Both the position numbers and the translations under genes were made by a program. A DNA stretch of 64,000 nucleotides from Sporomusa sphaeroides DSM 2875. Its GTDB lineage: Bacteria; Bacillota; Negativicutes; Sporomusales; Sporomusaceae. The stretch is from NCBI RefSeq assembly GCF_001941975.2, contig NZ_CP146991.1, positions 4,275,001 to 4,339,000 on the forward strand. Reading direction: 5' to 3'. Shown here one piece after another: positions 52,139 to 60,329 of the stretch. A model generated the notes under the pieces. That model searched no databases and was not told the DNA's origin. It worked only from the letters and a program-made list of their open reading frames with translations. Each line of letters starts with the position of its first letter. Positions within the stretch are counted from its first letter, which is position 1.

Positions 52139-52942
52139 TCATCTGCTGAGTATATTGAAGTATTTTCTGGCCTCAGCAGGAGTCATCGGCTCTTTATCCA
52201 TGGCTTTGAGCAACCGGGCGGTTTTCTCCACCAGCGGTACATTGCTGTCAACAGTGGTATGAGCATCCAAATAGTTGCTATCTTCAAAACCAATTCTAAC
52301 CGTGCTGGCCCCCATGCCTAACGCGGCGGCAATAATGGAAAAATCCCGTCTGTTGGCATGGGTAATCCCCCACAGCGCCTCCGGCGGTATCATTTGAATC
52401 ATGGCAGCCAGTGCCTGCGGGGTAGCAGGCGCTTCGCCCTTATGCCCCAGAACGATGCTAAACAGCACCGGGGCACGAAAATCGTACTGCTCCATAAATT
52501 CCTTCATGGCAAAGATGTGGCCAATTTCAAAAACTTCCACTTCCGGTGTCTTGTTCATCCTTAATAATTCACCAATGCAGTATTCCACATCATCAAGCGG
52601 ATTGCAATATACAGCCTTCCCCAGATTGGTGGAGCCGACATTCAGAGAGCAGGCCTCGACAAGCTCCGAATACAGGGGAACACAGCGTTCCTGTATGGAA
52701 AGCCGGGAAACACCGCCTGTCGATACTTCAATGATGATATCCGAGTCTTTGCGGATCAACCGGAGTGTTTCCTCCAGGAGACTCATATCGGTAGTCAGGT
52801 TGCCGGCAGCATCACGGACATGCAAATGTACCATCGCAGCGCCGGCTTGCCAGCATTGTAAAACTTCTGCCGCAATGTTAGCGGGAACAATATGTTTATC
52901 CGTACTCGCTACCGGAGCAACGGAAATCATCACTTTATCCAT
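52139..52942 (-). CDS. BKACE-family beta-keto acid cleavage enzyme (DUF849)
   Basis: The 267-residue TIM-barrel protein belongs to the beta-keto acid cleavage enzymes, first known as 3-keto-5-aminohexanoate cleavage enzyme. Zinc ligands are in AGAAMVHLHVRDAAGNLT. Other conserved parts are IIIEVSTGG, ACSLNVGSTN and ASTVRIGFEDSNYLD, with the Arg and Asp of the active site. Such enzymes combine a beta-keto acid with acetyl-CoA to give acetoacetate and a new acyl-CoA. It overlaps the aldolase gene by 8 bases. Its pairing with a sugar-acid kinase suggests a 3-oxo sugar acid as substrate, which is inference. Confidence 0.88.
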   Translation of the reverse strand: MDKVMISVAPVASTDKHIVPANIAAEVLQCWQAGAAMVHLHVRDAAGNLTTDMSLLEETLRLIRKDSDIIIEVSTGGVSRLSIQERCVPLYSELVEACSLNVGSTNLGKAVYCNPLDDVEYCIGELLRMNKTPEVEVFEIGHIFAMKEFMEQYDFRAPVLFSIVLGHKGEAPATPQALAAMIQMIPPEALWGITHANRRDFSIIAAALGMGASTVRIGFEDSNYLDAHTTVDSNVPLVEKTARLLKAMDKEPMTPAEARKYFNILSR

Positions 52943-53786
52943 TATTGCCCTCCTTGTAGGAAAACGCTATATACTTTTTTACAATATCTTTTACATAGCC
53001 AATCTGGTTTAAGGAAACTTCGGAAAAATGAGGCTGTTGAGCTGCTAACAGTCCGGTTGTCTGTTGGACAGCATATACCGAGATTTCGGTATTGACATTG
53101 ATTTTGGCAATGCCCCGGGCGATACAGGCTAAGATATCCTGCTCCGGCAGCCCCGAGCCGCCGTGTAAAACCAGCGGCACGGCAATCAGCCTGTTAATTT
53201 GTTCCAATATATCAAGCCGCAGCAACGGTGCTGCCTGATATAACCCATGTACCGTCCCAATAGAAACAGCCAAAGCATCCACCTGTGTCATTTCCACAAA
53301 CTGTTTTGCCAGTGCAGGCTCGGTATATACCTGTACACTGGTTGCAGACCCTTCGTGGGAATGTTCACCGGCCGCCAGACACCCCAGTTCGGCTTCGACC
53401 GTTACACCGCAGGCATGAGCTACCCGGCAAACTGCCGCCGTATTCTTTACATTTTCCGCAAAGGGCAATTCCGAGCCATCATACATTACCGAGCCAAACC
53501 CTGCACGAATAGCGCGAAAAACAGTAGCTAAGTCACTGCAATGATCAAGATGCAGGCAAACAGGGGCGGCACTCCCCTCGCCTAGGCTTTTAGCAAGGGC
53601 ATAGGCCGTTTCCAGGGACATATTCTGCAGATACTTGGCGCCAAAGGCCAAAATAACCGGTTTCTGCGTTTCCGCTCCAGCATCAATGATGCCTTTGAAG
53701 GTTTCATAGTTATAGCCATTGAAAGAACCAACCGCATAATGATTGCGATAAGCGTCTTTAAGTATGTCTTGCAAATTCACCAGCAT
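52935..53786 (-). CDS. class II fructose-bisphosphate/tagatose-type aldolase
   Basis: The 283-residue zinc aldolase resembles the GatY/KbaY group. The catalytic Asp and a zinc His are in PVCLHLDHCSDLATVF, a further metal Glu is in TVEAELGCLAAGEHSHEG, and phosphate binding is in LVLHGGSGLPEQDI and KINVNTEISVYAVQ. It splits a phosphorylated keto compound to DHAP and an aldehyde. It is co-transcribed with a kinase that could make its substrate. The true substrate is uncertain because FBA-like enzymes occur in many sugar-acid pathways. Confidence 0.88.
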   Translation of the reverse strand: MLVNLQDILKDAYRNHYAVGSFNGYNYETFKGIIDAGAETQKPVILAFGAKYLQNMSLETAYALAKSLGEGSAAPVCLHLDHCSDLATVFRAIRAGFGSVMYDGSELPFAENVKNTAAVCRVAHACGVTVEAELGCLAAGEHSHEGSATSVQVYTEPALAKQFVEMTQVDALAVSIGTVHGLYQAAPLLRLDILEQINRLIAVPLVLHGGSGLPEQDILACIARGIAKINVNTEISVYAVQQTTGLLAAQQPHFSEVSLNQIGYVKDIVKKYIAFSYKEGNNG

Positions 53787-53838
53787 GGTAAATGCCCCTT
53801 AGTGGGTTATCGGCACGGTTTTGCGCTCAGTCTCAGCT

Positions 53839-54555
53839 TTAACCGGTTACCTTTTCCCAATATTGATAATGAGTTTCCACTACTTCATTGATTTTAGTCC
53901 GGTCCTTTTCTTTGAGTACACGGACCATTTCTCTATGCATAAGCAGAAACTGCTGTGTTGCATTTTCATTAATAAATTTTTCGGTGGCTTTCAGCCTGGA
54001 TTTTTTGGTTATTTGATCAATATAGGAGCAGATTCCTTCTAATAACGCATTTTGCGTAATCGCGACAAGCACCATGTGAAAGGCCGTATCGGCTTCAAAT
54101 ATAGCATTGGCATCCATGTTTTCCTCAGCAATTTTCTGTTCCAGTGCCTCCATCGCCTGTTCGACTTTATGCACGGAATCCAAGTCCAGCTTTTCCATAG
54201 CCAATTGAAAAATGCCTGCATCAATTACTTTACGCAATTCCACAATTTGTTTGGCCGAATCCTTTTGTAAAATAATTCCGTACAAAACAGGGTAGAGCAT
54301 TTTGCTGTCAAAGCCTTGGTTTACAAAAGTTCCTTCCGCCCGCTTGATGGTAAGGACACCGTAGGCAACCAATATCTTTATTGCCTCACGCACAGAATTT
54401 CGCGCAACGCCCATGGATGCGCAAAGCTCATTTTCTGTTGGAATCTTGTCTCCGGGTTTCAACTGTTCATTAATAATCGCATTGGTAATATTGTCAACAA
54501 TCTGATCAACAACAGATTTTCCGCCTATTTCTTTTAAAAAAGTTTGCACCGGCAT
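53839..54555 (-). CDS. FadR-type GntR-family regulator
   Basis: The 238-residue protein has an N-terminal winged helix (PTENELCASMGVARNSVREA IKIL) and a C-terminal FCD all-helical domain (RKVIDAGIFQLAMEKLDLDS, then EADTAFHMVLVAITQNALLE). FCD proteins bind organic acids or sugar acids and repress catabolic operons. It sits inside the operon it probably controls, between the aldolase and DUF336 genes. A perfect palindrome of the FadR-family type lies before the first gene (56909-56927). A weaker one (GTATAACATCATAC) lies upstream of this gene near 54585. Confidence 0.9.
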   Translation of the reverse strand: MPVQTFLKEIGGKSVVDQIVDNITNAIINEQLKPGDKIPTENELCASMGVARNSVREAIKILVAYGVLTIKRAEGTFVNQGFDSKMLYPVLYGIILQKDSAKQIVELRKVIDAGIFQLAMEKLDLDSVHKVEQAMEALEQKIAEENMDANAIFEADTAFHMVLVAITQNALLEGICSYIDQITKKSRLKATEKFINENATQQFLLMHREMVRVLKEKDRTKINEVVETHYQYWEKVTG

Positions 54556-54699
54556 GTTGGACCCCCTGATGATATTTATTCTCTAAGTATAACATCATAC
54601 ATTGGCCCAAAACAATATAAGGCATCTTGCGGCACAATACTCTTTCACAGGCAAGCGGATTCAGATGGGGTTAAACCCCCACCTGAATCAAGTCTCCAT

Positions 54700-55116
54700 T
54701 TATAAAGTTGGCGCAGCGGCAGCAACCTTAGCGGCAATTTCTCCGTCCTCTTTCATACCGCCAATACCTACGGCGCCAATAACTTGCTGCCTGTCATTAA
54801 CAATAGGCACTCCGCCCGGCAATCCCACAAACTTTTCGTCGGAAAAGTAGGAAATATTAAGATTTTCCCGCTGTAGACGCTGTAAAAAATCGGCCGTGCT
54901 TACTCCCATCCTGGCAGCGGTATACGCTTTATTGGGAGTAAGGTTGATGGTTAACAATTTGGCTCCGTCCAGCTTGTGAAACAGAACCAGGAAGCCATCC
55001 TTATCACAAACCGCCACACTGAAAGGCTTCCTGCCATATTCTTGGGCAACAAGCTCTTCGGCGTAGTCTGCCACTTTTTTTGCCGTTGTCAAGGTGATAT
55101 TATCCAATATCTTCAA
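54700..55116 (-). CDS. GlcG/HbpS-like (DUF336) protein
   Basis: The 138-residue protein begins KILDNITLTTAKKVADYAEE and has FSVAVCDKDGFLVLFHKLDG and a glycine-rich FVGLPGGVPIVNDRQQVIGA end. This is the GlcG/HbpS/PduO-C fold, which binds heme or small ligands. Genes of this family often accompany glycolate, propanediol and sugar-acid operons. Here it lies between the transporter and regulator genes, so it may act as an accessory or ligand-binding protein in this pathway. Its exact role is unknown. Confidence 0.85.
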   Translation of the reverse strand: MKILDNITLTTAKKVADYAEELVAQEYGRKPFSVAVCDKDGFLVLFHKLDGAKLLTINLTPNKAYTAARMGVSTADFLQRLQRENLNISYFSDEKFVGLPGGVPIVNDRQQVIGAVGIGGMKEDGEIAAKVAAAAPTL

Positions 55117-55142
55117 CCCCTTCTTTAACTTCGCCAGCGTTG

Positions 55143-56114
55143 TTATTGCCGGGTGCTGCCGGCTTGAGCCATAGCCAATTCCTTTTTCTCTTCCTGCTCA
55201 CGCCAGTAGCTGGCCAACAGCGGACCGGTAAGATTGTGAGCCAGGTTAAATATCGCGGCAGGTATGAAGGCTAACGGGGCAAGATGGGCTAAGGCCAATG
55301 CCATCGCCAGTCCTCCATTTTCCATGCCGATTTCAAAACAAATAGCCTTAGCTTTGAAATGAGGCATTCCCACAGCACGTGCTGCCCAATAGCCGGTTGT
55401 AAGACCAAGTATATTATGCAGAAATACGGCAATTATGGAAATCACCGCAACCTGGGCCAGCGATCCGGCGCTGAGCGCAAAGCCTGAGCTTGTCGTAATG
55501 AAGATAGCGATAACCGAGACAATCGGAATGACCGGCATAATCCTGTCAACAAAATCCGAAGCAACGCCGCGAATAACAGCGCCTAAAAATACGGGTACCA
55601 GGACGATCTTCAAGATATCCAGCAAAATCTTTTCTGCATCAACCGGAACAAACGAGCCGACCAGAAAAGCGAACATAAAGGGAGTAATTAACGGAGCAAT
55701 GATGGTATTAATGGTAGATACTGTGATCGACAGCGCTGTATCCCCTTTAGCCAAAAATGTCATAACATTGCTGGCCACGCCGCTGGGACAACAACCTACC
55801 AGAATCAACCCGGCTGCCAAAACCGGCGGTAAACTAAGAACCTTGGTCAAAAATAACGCAATAAACGGCATGATGATATACCGCAAAACGATACCCCAAA
55901 AAACATCCTTAGGGCGTGAAAAAACCAGCTTAAAGTCATTTATTGATACGGTTAGTCCCATGCTCAACATTACGGCCATAATGCAGTAGGGTACATATTG
56001 GGATAACGGCTTAAACGGTTCAGGATTGTAATAGGCAGCAATAACACCTAAAATAATCCACACGGAAAAATACCTTGTAATAAACTTTACCATACTCCCC
56101 AATTTTTCCAGCAT
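55143..56114 (-). CDS. BASS-family sodium symporter
   Basis: The 323-residue protein has about ten membrane helices and the bile acid:sodium symporter family signature: AVMLSMGLTVSINDFKLVFS, LVGCCPSGVASNVMTFLAKG and AICFEIGMENGGLAMALALA. Bacterial members carry pantoate, 2-keto acids and similar organic acids with sodium. As the only transporter in the operon it should import the pathway substrate. It lies 26 bases upstream of the DUF336 gene. Confidence 0.92.
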   Translation of the reverse strand: MLEKLGSMVKFITRYFSVWIILGVIAAYYNPEPFKPLSQYVPYCIMAVMLSMGLTVSINDFKLVFSRPKDVFWGIVLRYIIMPFIALFLTKVLSLPPVLAAGLILVGCCPSGVASNVMTFLAKGDTALSITVSTINTIIAPLITPFMFAFLVGSFVPVDAEKILLDILKIVLVPVFLGAVIRGVASDFVDRIMPVIPIVSVIAIFITTSSGFALSAGSLAQVAVISIIAVFLHNILGLTTGYWAARAVGMPHFKAKAICFEIGMENGGLAMALALAHLAPLAFIPAAIFNLAHNLTGPLLASYWREQEEKKELAMAQAGSTRQ

Positions 56115-56218
56115 TATTTACGCTCCTTTACACCTTAATCAAACTGAGTTGCTTTTTGGTTAAGACTGAATTTATATTGCTTTGTACCTATTAATACAAG
56201 TTCCATTGCCAGTTCGCG

Positions 56219-56890
56219 TTATAATAAGCCTTTTTTTGCCAATGCTTCCTTGAGTGCAGCAGCCCCGAATCGCGGACTGGATAGCACCGGTTTCCCGCAT
56301 TTTTCATGGATATATTCTTCACAATAGGCCATTGAACCTTGGGCAAATAAAATCACGTCAACCCTATCGCTGATTTCCCCCGCATAGTTTGTCATCAGTT
56401 CTTTGAACTGTTTCTGATCAAGCCCGAAAGCACCGTCAACTAAAACATCAACCAATTCCACATGCTTATTCATTTCCCGCGCCACCCGTAAGATGGTATT
56501 TTTAGTGGGCGTCAGCGTTGTCGGCAAGGTAGCCATCACACCGATACGGACACCTTGCCGGACAGCTTCCCTGCACATGTCTTCATCGATACGCACAATA
56601 GGAATACCTGTATATTTGGCAATATCCTGGGCAGCATCCGCCACCTCCCCTACTGAGGAACAGATGTTGAGAATAGCGTCAGCCCCATCGCTTACTGCCT
56701 TCATATACATGCCGACAAGTCTGGCCGCCGGAGGTGCCGTAACATATCCGGCCTCCCGGACCTCTGCCAGAATTGACGGGTCCTGATTACTAATAATCTC
56801 CGTACCCTGCGGCAGTAACTGACGAACCTCCTTCTCCACCAATTCAATCAATTCCGGGGTAGTACTCGTATACACCAAAGCAACCTTCAT
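56219..56890 (-). CDS. aspartate/glutamate racemase family protein
   Basis: The 223-residue protein belongs to the Asp/Glu/hydantoin racemase superfamily. The first catalytic cysteine is in ADAILNICSSVGEVADAA near residue 80. The position of the second reads VILFAQGSMAYCEEY, so that Cys is not in its usual place. This suggests an isomerase, decarboxylase or a racemase with a one-cysteine mechanism. It is the first gene of the operon and carries the FadR-type palindrome in its promoter. The likely task is conversion of a stereoisomer on entry, by inference. Confidence 0.8.
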   Translation of the reverse strand: MKVALVYTSTTPELIELVEKEVRQLLPQGTEIISNQDPSILAEVREAGYVTAPPAARLVGMYMKAVSDGADAILNICSSVGEVADAAQDIAKYTGIPIVRIDEDMCREAVRQGVRIGVMATLPTTLTPTKNTILRVAREMNKHVELVDVLVDGAFGLDQKQFKELMTNYAGEISDRVDVILFAQGSMAYCEEYIHEKCGKPVLSSPRFGAAALKEALAKKGLL

Positions 56891-56908
56891 TATGATTCCT
56901 CCCTTTTA

Positions 56909-56927
56909 TAGTATGTAATACATACTA
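56909..56927. promoter_or_regulatory. candidate FadR/GntR operator
   Basis: TAGTATGTAATACATACTA is a perfect palindrome (9-bp arms, one central base), 18 bases upstream of the racemase gene. Its form (TATG...CATA) fits operators of FCD-type GntR proteins such as the one encoded at 53839. Confidence 0.75.
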
Positions 56928-57210
56928 CATCCTACATTTAACTGTTCACATTATCTCATATTTCTCTTTTAAAGTAAATAGCGACTTTTCAGATATTTCA
57001 ATCGGGTTAATTTTTAATAGATACCTTTAACATTTTTCATCATATTATAAGAAAAAAGAGTAAACTCAGCCAATCTGGCAGAATAAAAAAGAGTTACGCA
57101 AAATGAAAGGCTTTTTTACTTTATAAATAAATTTACTGCGCCCAAAAATTACAAATTTGTGCTAGAATATTCTTATTGAAAAAGTAGTGTTTAACTGGAG
57201 AAAATGAATC

Positions 57211-58113
57211 ATGCATTCAAAAAACGATAAAATGTATTTTTTCCTGGTGCTGACGGCTGTTTTATGGGGCGGCAATCCGGTTGCCGTTAAAAGCGTGCTT
57301 GGCGAAATAACCCCCATTATGACAGTTCTCTTCCGTTATATTGGCATCAGTGCCATTCTCTTAAGCATCATGTTCATAAAAGAAGGGCGGCATGCCCTGC
57401 CGCCCAAACATCAAATACTGCCCCTCATCCTGATGGGGATTACCGGCATTGTGCTAAACAATGGCCTTCAGTTTATCGGCTTGCAATACTCAACGGTTGT
57501 CAACTGCTCACTGGTAGCGGCAACAACCCCGGCAATAACCGCCATCCTGGCAGTACTATTTTTAAAAGAAACTATGAACAAAAAACAATGGCTGGGAATT
57601 TTTATATCACTGTTGGGAGTTGTTTACTTGGTAGCCCACGGCTCAATGGAAATTATTAAAAACCTGTCGTTTAATAAAGGCGACCTATTGTTCCTGGTCA
57701 GTCAGGCCTCCTGGGCAGTATATACCCTGCTTGGCCGGAGGGTAATGGAAGATGTGTCGCCAATGGGGGTAACGGCGTGGGCCGGGTTCAGCGGAGCAAT
57801 TTTTATGGGGATAGCCGCACTCTATGAAGGAGTGGCAGCACCGTCCAGACTGTCTTATGACACCCTGCTCTCATTAAGCTATATGATAATCGGCAGCGGT
57901 ATTTTAGCAATGAACTGGTGGAACACCGGGGTCAGAGTGGTAGGCGCTAACCGCGCCGCCATCTTCACAAATATAATCCCGCTAGCCGCAATGGCGCTGT
58001 CGGTAGTATTGCTTCACGAACATGTAGGCTGGCATGAAATTGCCGGCGGCATCTGGATAATCTTCGGGGTATATCTTACTACCAAGAAAACCCGGGCGGT
58101 ACGGACAGCATAA
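57211..58113 (+). CDS. DMT-family (EamA) transporter
   Basis: The 300-residue protein has ten membrane helices in two EamA repeats: residues 5-140 (LTAVLWGGNPVAVKSVLGEI and NNGLQFIGLQYSTVVNCSL) and 150-295 (SQASWAVYTLLGRRVMED, AIFTNIIPLAAMALSVVLL). EamA proteins export metabolites such as amino acids. It is divergent from the sugar-acid operon, with about 320 A+T-rich bases between that hold the FadR-type palindrome. Its substrate is unknown and it may not belong to the same regulon. Confidence 0.9.
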   Translation: MHSKNDKMYFFLVLTAVLWGGNPVAVKSVLGEITPIMTVLFRYIGISAILLSIMFIKEGRHALPPKHQILPLILMGITGIVLNNGLQFIGLQYSTVVNCSLVAATTPAITAILAVLFLKETMNKKQWLGIFISLLGVVYLVAHGSMEIIKNLSFNKGDLLFLVSQASWAVYTLLGRRVMEDVSPMGVTAWAGFSGAIFMGIAALYEGVAAPSRLSYDTLLSLSYMIIGSGILAMNWWNTGVRVVGANRAAIFTNIIPLAAMALSVVLLHEHVGWHEIAGGIWIIFGVYLTTKKTRAVRTA

Positions 58114-58177
58114 ACGTATCTTCCACGGTAAACCCCTACCTCTACTTGAAATTGGTAACCAATCACCTGTGACTAAT

Positions 58178-58213
58178 AAAACGGCTGAGAGTACATCTCT
58201 CAGCCGTTTTATT
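58178..58213. terminator. bidirectional terminator
   Basis: AAAACGGCTGAGAG pairs with CTCTCAGCCGTTTT (14 bp, 5-base loop) between two convergent genes, with T-rich ends on both strands. Confidence 0.85.
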
Positions 58214-58263
58214 GTCTGGCAAGGCACCAGCCGCCTGAACCTGCCAGATTCTTTAACACGGAA

Positions 58264-59094
58264 CTATATCTTCCTGGCAAGAATACAATTCACCGCATGG
58301 CGATGCGGAATTCCTGCCGAATCGCAGTCAATGATTTCTTCCCCACAGCGCAAAATCTCCCAGTCATGATAATACCCGGCCAAATCTCCCGACGAAAAGA
58401 AAAATTCATTCCTTTCCCAATCAGGTGCTAACTTAATGAATGGCTTTTCAACAAAAATAAGATGAGCGTTTAAGCCACCGGTCTTTGTATATTGTTTATA
58501 CTTATCAAAATGCTTTCGCCGCTCTGCCGGCGGCAAGAATTGGAGTGAGCCGTGAGAGTAAATCACATCATACTCTTCCGCCAGGTCATAGCCAATCATA
58601 TCAGCATGAATAACATTCACCGCATAACCTGACAACCGGCTATAGCGTTTAATCTTTTCCACACCGGGCGCGGAAAGCTCCAAGGCATCTACTTGCAAAC
58701 CGCATTTGGCAAAGTAGATGGCATCCCGGCCTTCACCGCTGCCAATATCCAGCAACCGTTTATTCGCTGTGTCGCCCTGCAAAATGTCGATAATTTGCCC
58801 GGCAAGCTCTGAAGGCTGTATTCCCCAATAGAAGTTCTCTTTCCGATACTCTCCGTCATACGGCCCTGCCTTGCCTGCAAGACTTTCTCCTGTCAGCAGG
58901 TAGTCAATGGACACGCCGAACAATCTTGCCAAAGGCGGGAGCAGCAGGGTATCCGGCAAGGCGTTGCCCTGCTCCCACTTGGAAATAGCTTGCGGCGTTA
59001 CCTTTAGTAAGTCGCCAACCTTTTCTTGGGTATAGCCTTTTTCTTTTCTCAGCAAGGCAATTCGCCGCCCTAGTTTACTATCATTATGAATCAT
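58264..59094 (-). CDS. XRE helix-turn-helix fused to a class I methyltransferase
   Basis: The 276-residue protein starts at ATG 59094 after AAGGGAAG. Residues 5-65 are a Cro/cI HTH (KGYTQEKVGDLLKVTPQAIS, RLFGVSIDYLLTG). From about 80 on there is a SAM methyltransferase (RLLDIGSGEGRDAIYFAKCG, motif I; YDVIYSHGSLQFLPPAERRK, motif IV). This architecture occurs in Firmicutes and resembles TehB-like enzymes fused to a regulator. It may modify a small molecule and sense it at the same time. Substrate and target promoter are unknown. Confidence 0.85.
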   Translation of the reverse strand: MIHNDSKLGRRIALLRKEKGYTQEKVGDLLKVTPQAISKWEQGNALPDTLLLPPLARLFGVSIDYLLTGESLAGKAGPYDGEYRKENFYWGIQPSELAGQIIDILQGDTANKRLLDIGSGEGRDAIYFAKCGLQVDALELSAPGVEKIKRYSRLSGYAVNVIHADMIGYDLAEEYDVIYSHGSLQFLPPAERRKHFDKYKQYTKTGGLNAHLIFVEKPFIKLAPDWERNEFFFSSGDLAGYYHDWEILRCGEEIIDCDSAGIPHRHAVNCILARKI

Positions 59095-59267
59095 AGTATC
59101 TTCCCTTTTTGAGTTGTTCAGTACTGACAATCTTATTGTAAGTTAACCAGCTTTCTTAGTCTAGCGAACTATAGTTGCAAATATCAAAAAAGGTTCAACT
59201 GGCAGTTGTTTTTTGCCGGCTTACATCTAACTGTTTCCCGGTATTTTTAATAAAATATAAAACTCAT

Positions 59268-59307
59268 TTAAAACATAGTTGAACTTTCAACTATGTTTTA
59301 ATATAAT
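59268..59307 (+). promoter_or_regulatory. MarR-type operator overlapping a sigma-A promoter
   Basis: TTAAAACATAGTTGAA (59268-59283) and TTCAACTATGTTTTAA (59286-59301) form a perfect 16-bp inverted repeat with a 2-base centre. It overlaps TTGAAC-N17-TATAAT (59279-59284 and 59302-59307). A second half-site TTCAACTATA lies near the transcript start. The TTGAA/TTCAA core is the common MarR-family operator, so the downstream MarR gene probably represses itself. Confidence 0.85.
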
Positions 59308-59357
59308 ACATATAGGTGAATGTTCAACTATATATGTACTGGAGGTGACTCCCTATA

Positions 59358-59804
59358 ATGAAACTGAATAACCACATCTTGCGGGAAATCGGAATGCTCT
59401 CCCGTTGTATTCATGCCATCAGCGACACTAAATTTAAAGAATTTAATTTGCAGAAAGGCCAATTCATTTTTCTGACAAGGGTATGCGAAAATCCTGGCAT
59501 TAATCAAATCGATTTATCCAATCTGTTAAAAGTAGATAAAACTACAACCACCAAAGCTATCCAAAAATTGATTGATACAGGCTATATCTACAAAACGAGA
59601 GATGCTCTTGATAAAAGAATGTGGCGATTGTATGCAGAGAAAAAAGGGGTAGAAATATACACACTGGTTATTGAAGAAGAAAATCGCAATATTGCCGTCT
59701 GCTTCACTAATTTCACTGAAGAAGAAAAAGAAGCCGTGCAACGGTTAGTAAAAAAAATGCGTGAAAACATCGAGAACGATTGGAAAATATTAAAAAATGT
59801 ATAG
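59358..59804 (+). CDS. MarR-family transcriptional regulator
   Basis: The 148-residue protein has the winged helix core of MarR. It starts MKLNNHILREIGMLSRCIHA. The DNA-binding helix reads GINQIDLSNLLKVDKTTTTK and the wing YKTRDALDKRMWRLYAEKKG, followed by the C-terminal dimer helix. It is preceded by a strong palindromic operator and TGGAGGTG ribosome site. It is the first gene of an operon with a GNAT acetyltransferase, which is probably its regulatory target. Confidence 0.93.
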   Translation: MKLNNHILREIGMLSRCIHAISDTKFKEFNLQKGQFIFLTRVCENPGINQIDLSNLLKVDKTTTTKAIQKLIDTGYIYKTRDALDKRMWRLYAEKKGVEIYTLVIEEENRNIAVCFTNFTEEEKEAVQRLVKKMRENIENDWKILKNV

Positions 59805-59816
59805 GAGTGTGCTCAT

Positions 59817-60323
59817 ATGATTAGAAAAGCCAATTCCGCAGATATACAGGAAATCATGAAAATTATCAGGGAAACCATTATTGAAATGCAGTCTTACGAC
59901 AATACTCAATGGGATGAAAACTATCCTCAGGAAAAGGACTTTGGGAAGGACATTCAAAAAGGTGATCTTTATGTAAGCGAACGAGACGGAAATCTAGTAG
60001 GTTTTGCCTGCATTAACAAAATTGAGCCTGCCGAATACAGTGGCTTACCCTGGTCCATGAAGGAAACGGCTATGGTTGTCCACCGTATGGCGGTAGCTAC
60101 AGCATATCGTAAAAGTGGAATTGGTACAGAGTTGATGAAATTTGCCGATGAATACGCATTAAAAAATGAGGTACGGTATTTAAAAACCGATACTTACTCT
60201 ATCAATACGAAGATGAATGCCCTGTTTGCAAAGTGCGGCTATAAATGGGTTGGTGAGATGAGCTTTCTCGATAAGAAAAAGCCTTTCTACTGCTATGAAA
60301 AAGTATTGGATATAGCCGAATAG
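59817..60323 (+). CDS. GNAT-family N-acetyltransferase
   Basis: The 168-residue protein has the GNAT fold: N-terminal IRKANSADIQEIMKIIRETI, and the acetyl-CoA loop MVVHRMAVATAYRKSGIGTE (RxxGxG-like) followed by YLKTDTYSINTKMNALFAKC. It starts 12 bases after the MarR stop, with AGGAG. The acceptor molecule is unknown. Control by the MarR protein suggests a detoxification or signalling role. Confidence 0.9.
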   Translation: MIRKANSADIQEIMKIIRETIIEMQSYDNTQWDENYPQEKDFGKDIQKGDLYVSERDGNLVGFACINKIEPAEYSGLPWSMKETAMVVHRMAVATAYRKSGIGTELMKFADEYALKNEVRYLKTDTYSINTKMNALFAKCGYKWVGEMSFLDKKKPFYCYEKVLDIAE

Positions 60324-60329
60324 GCTCCA

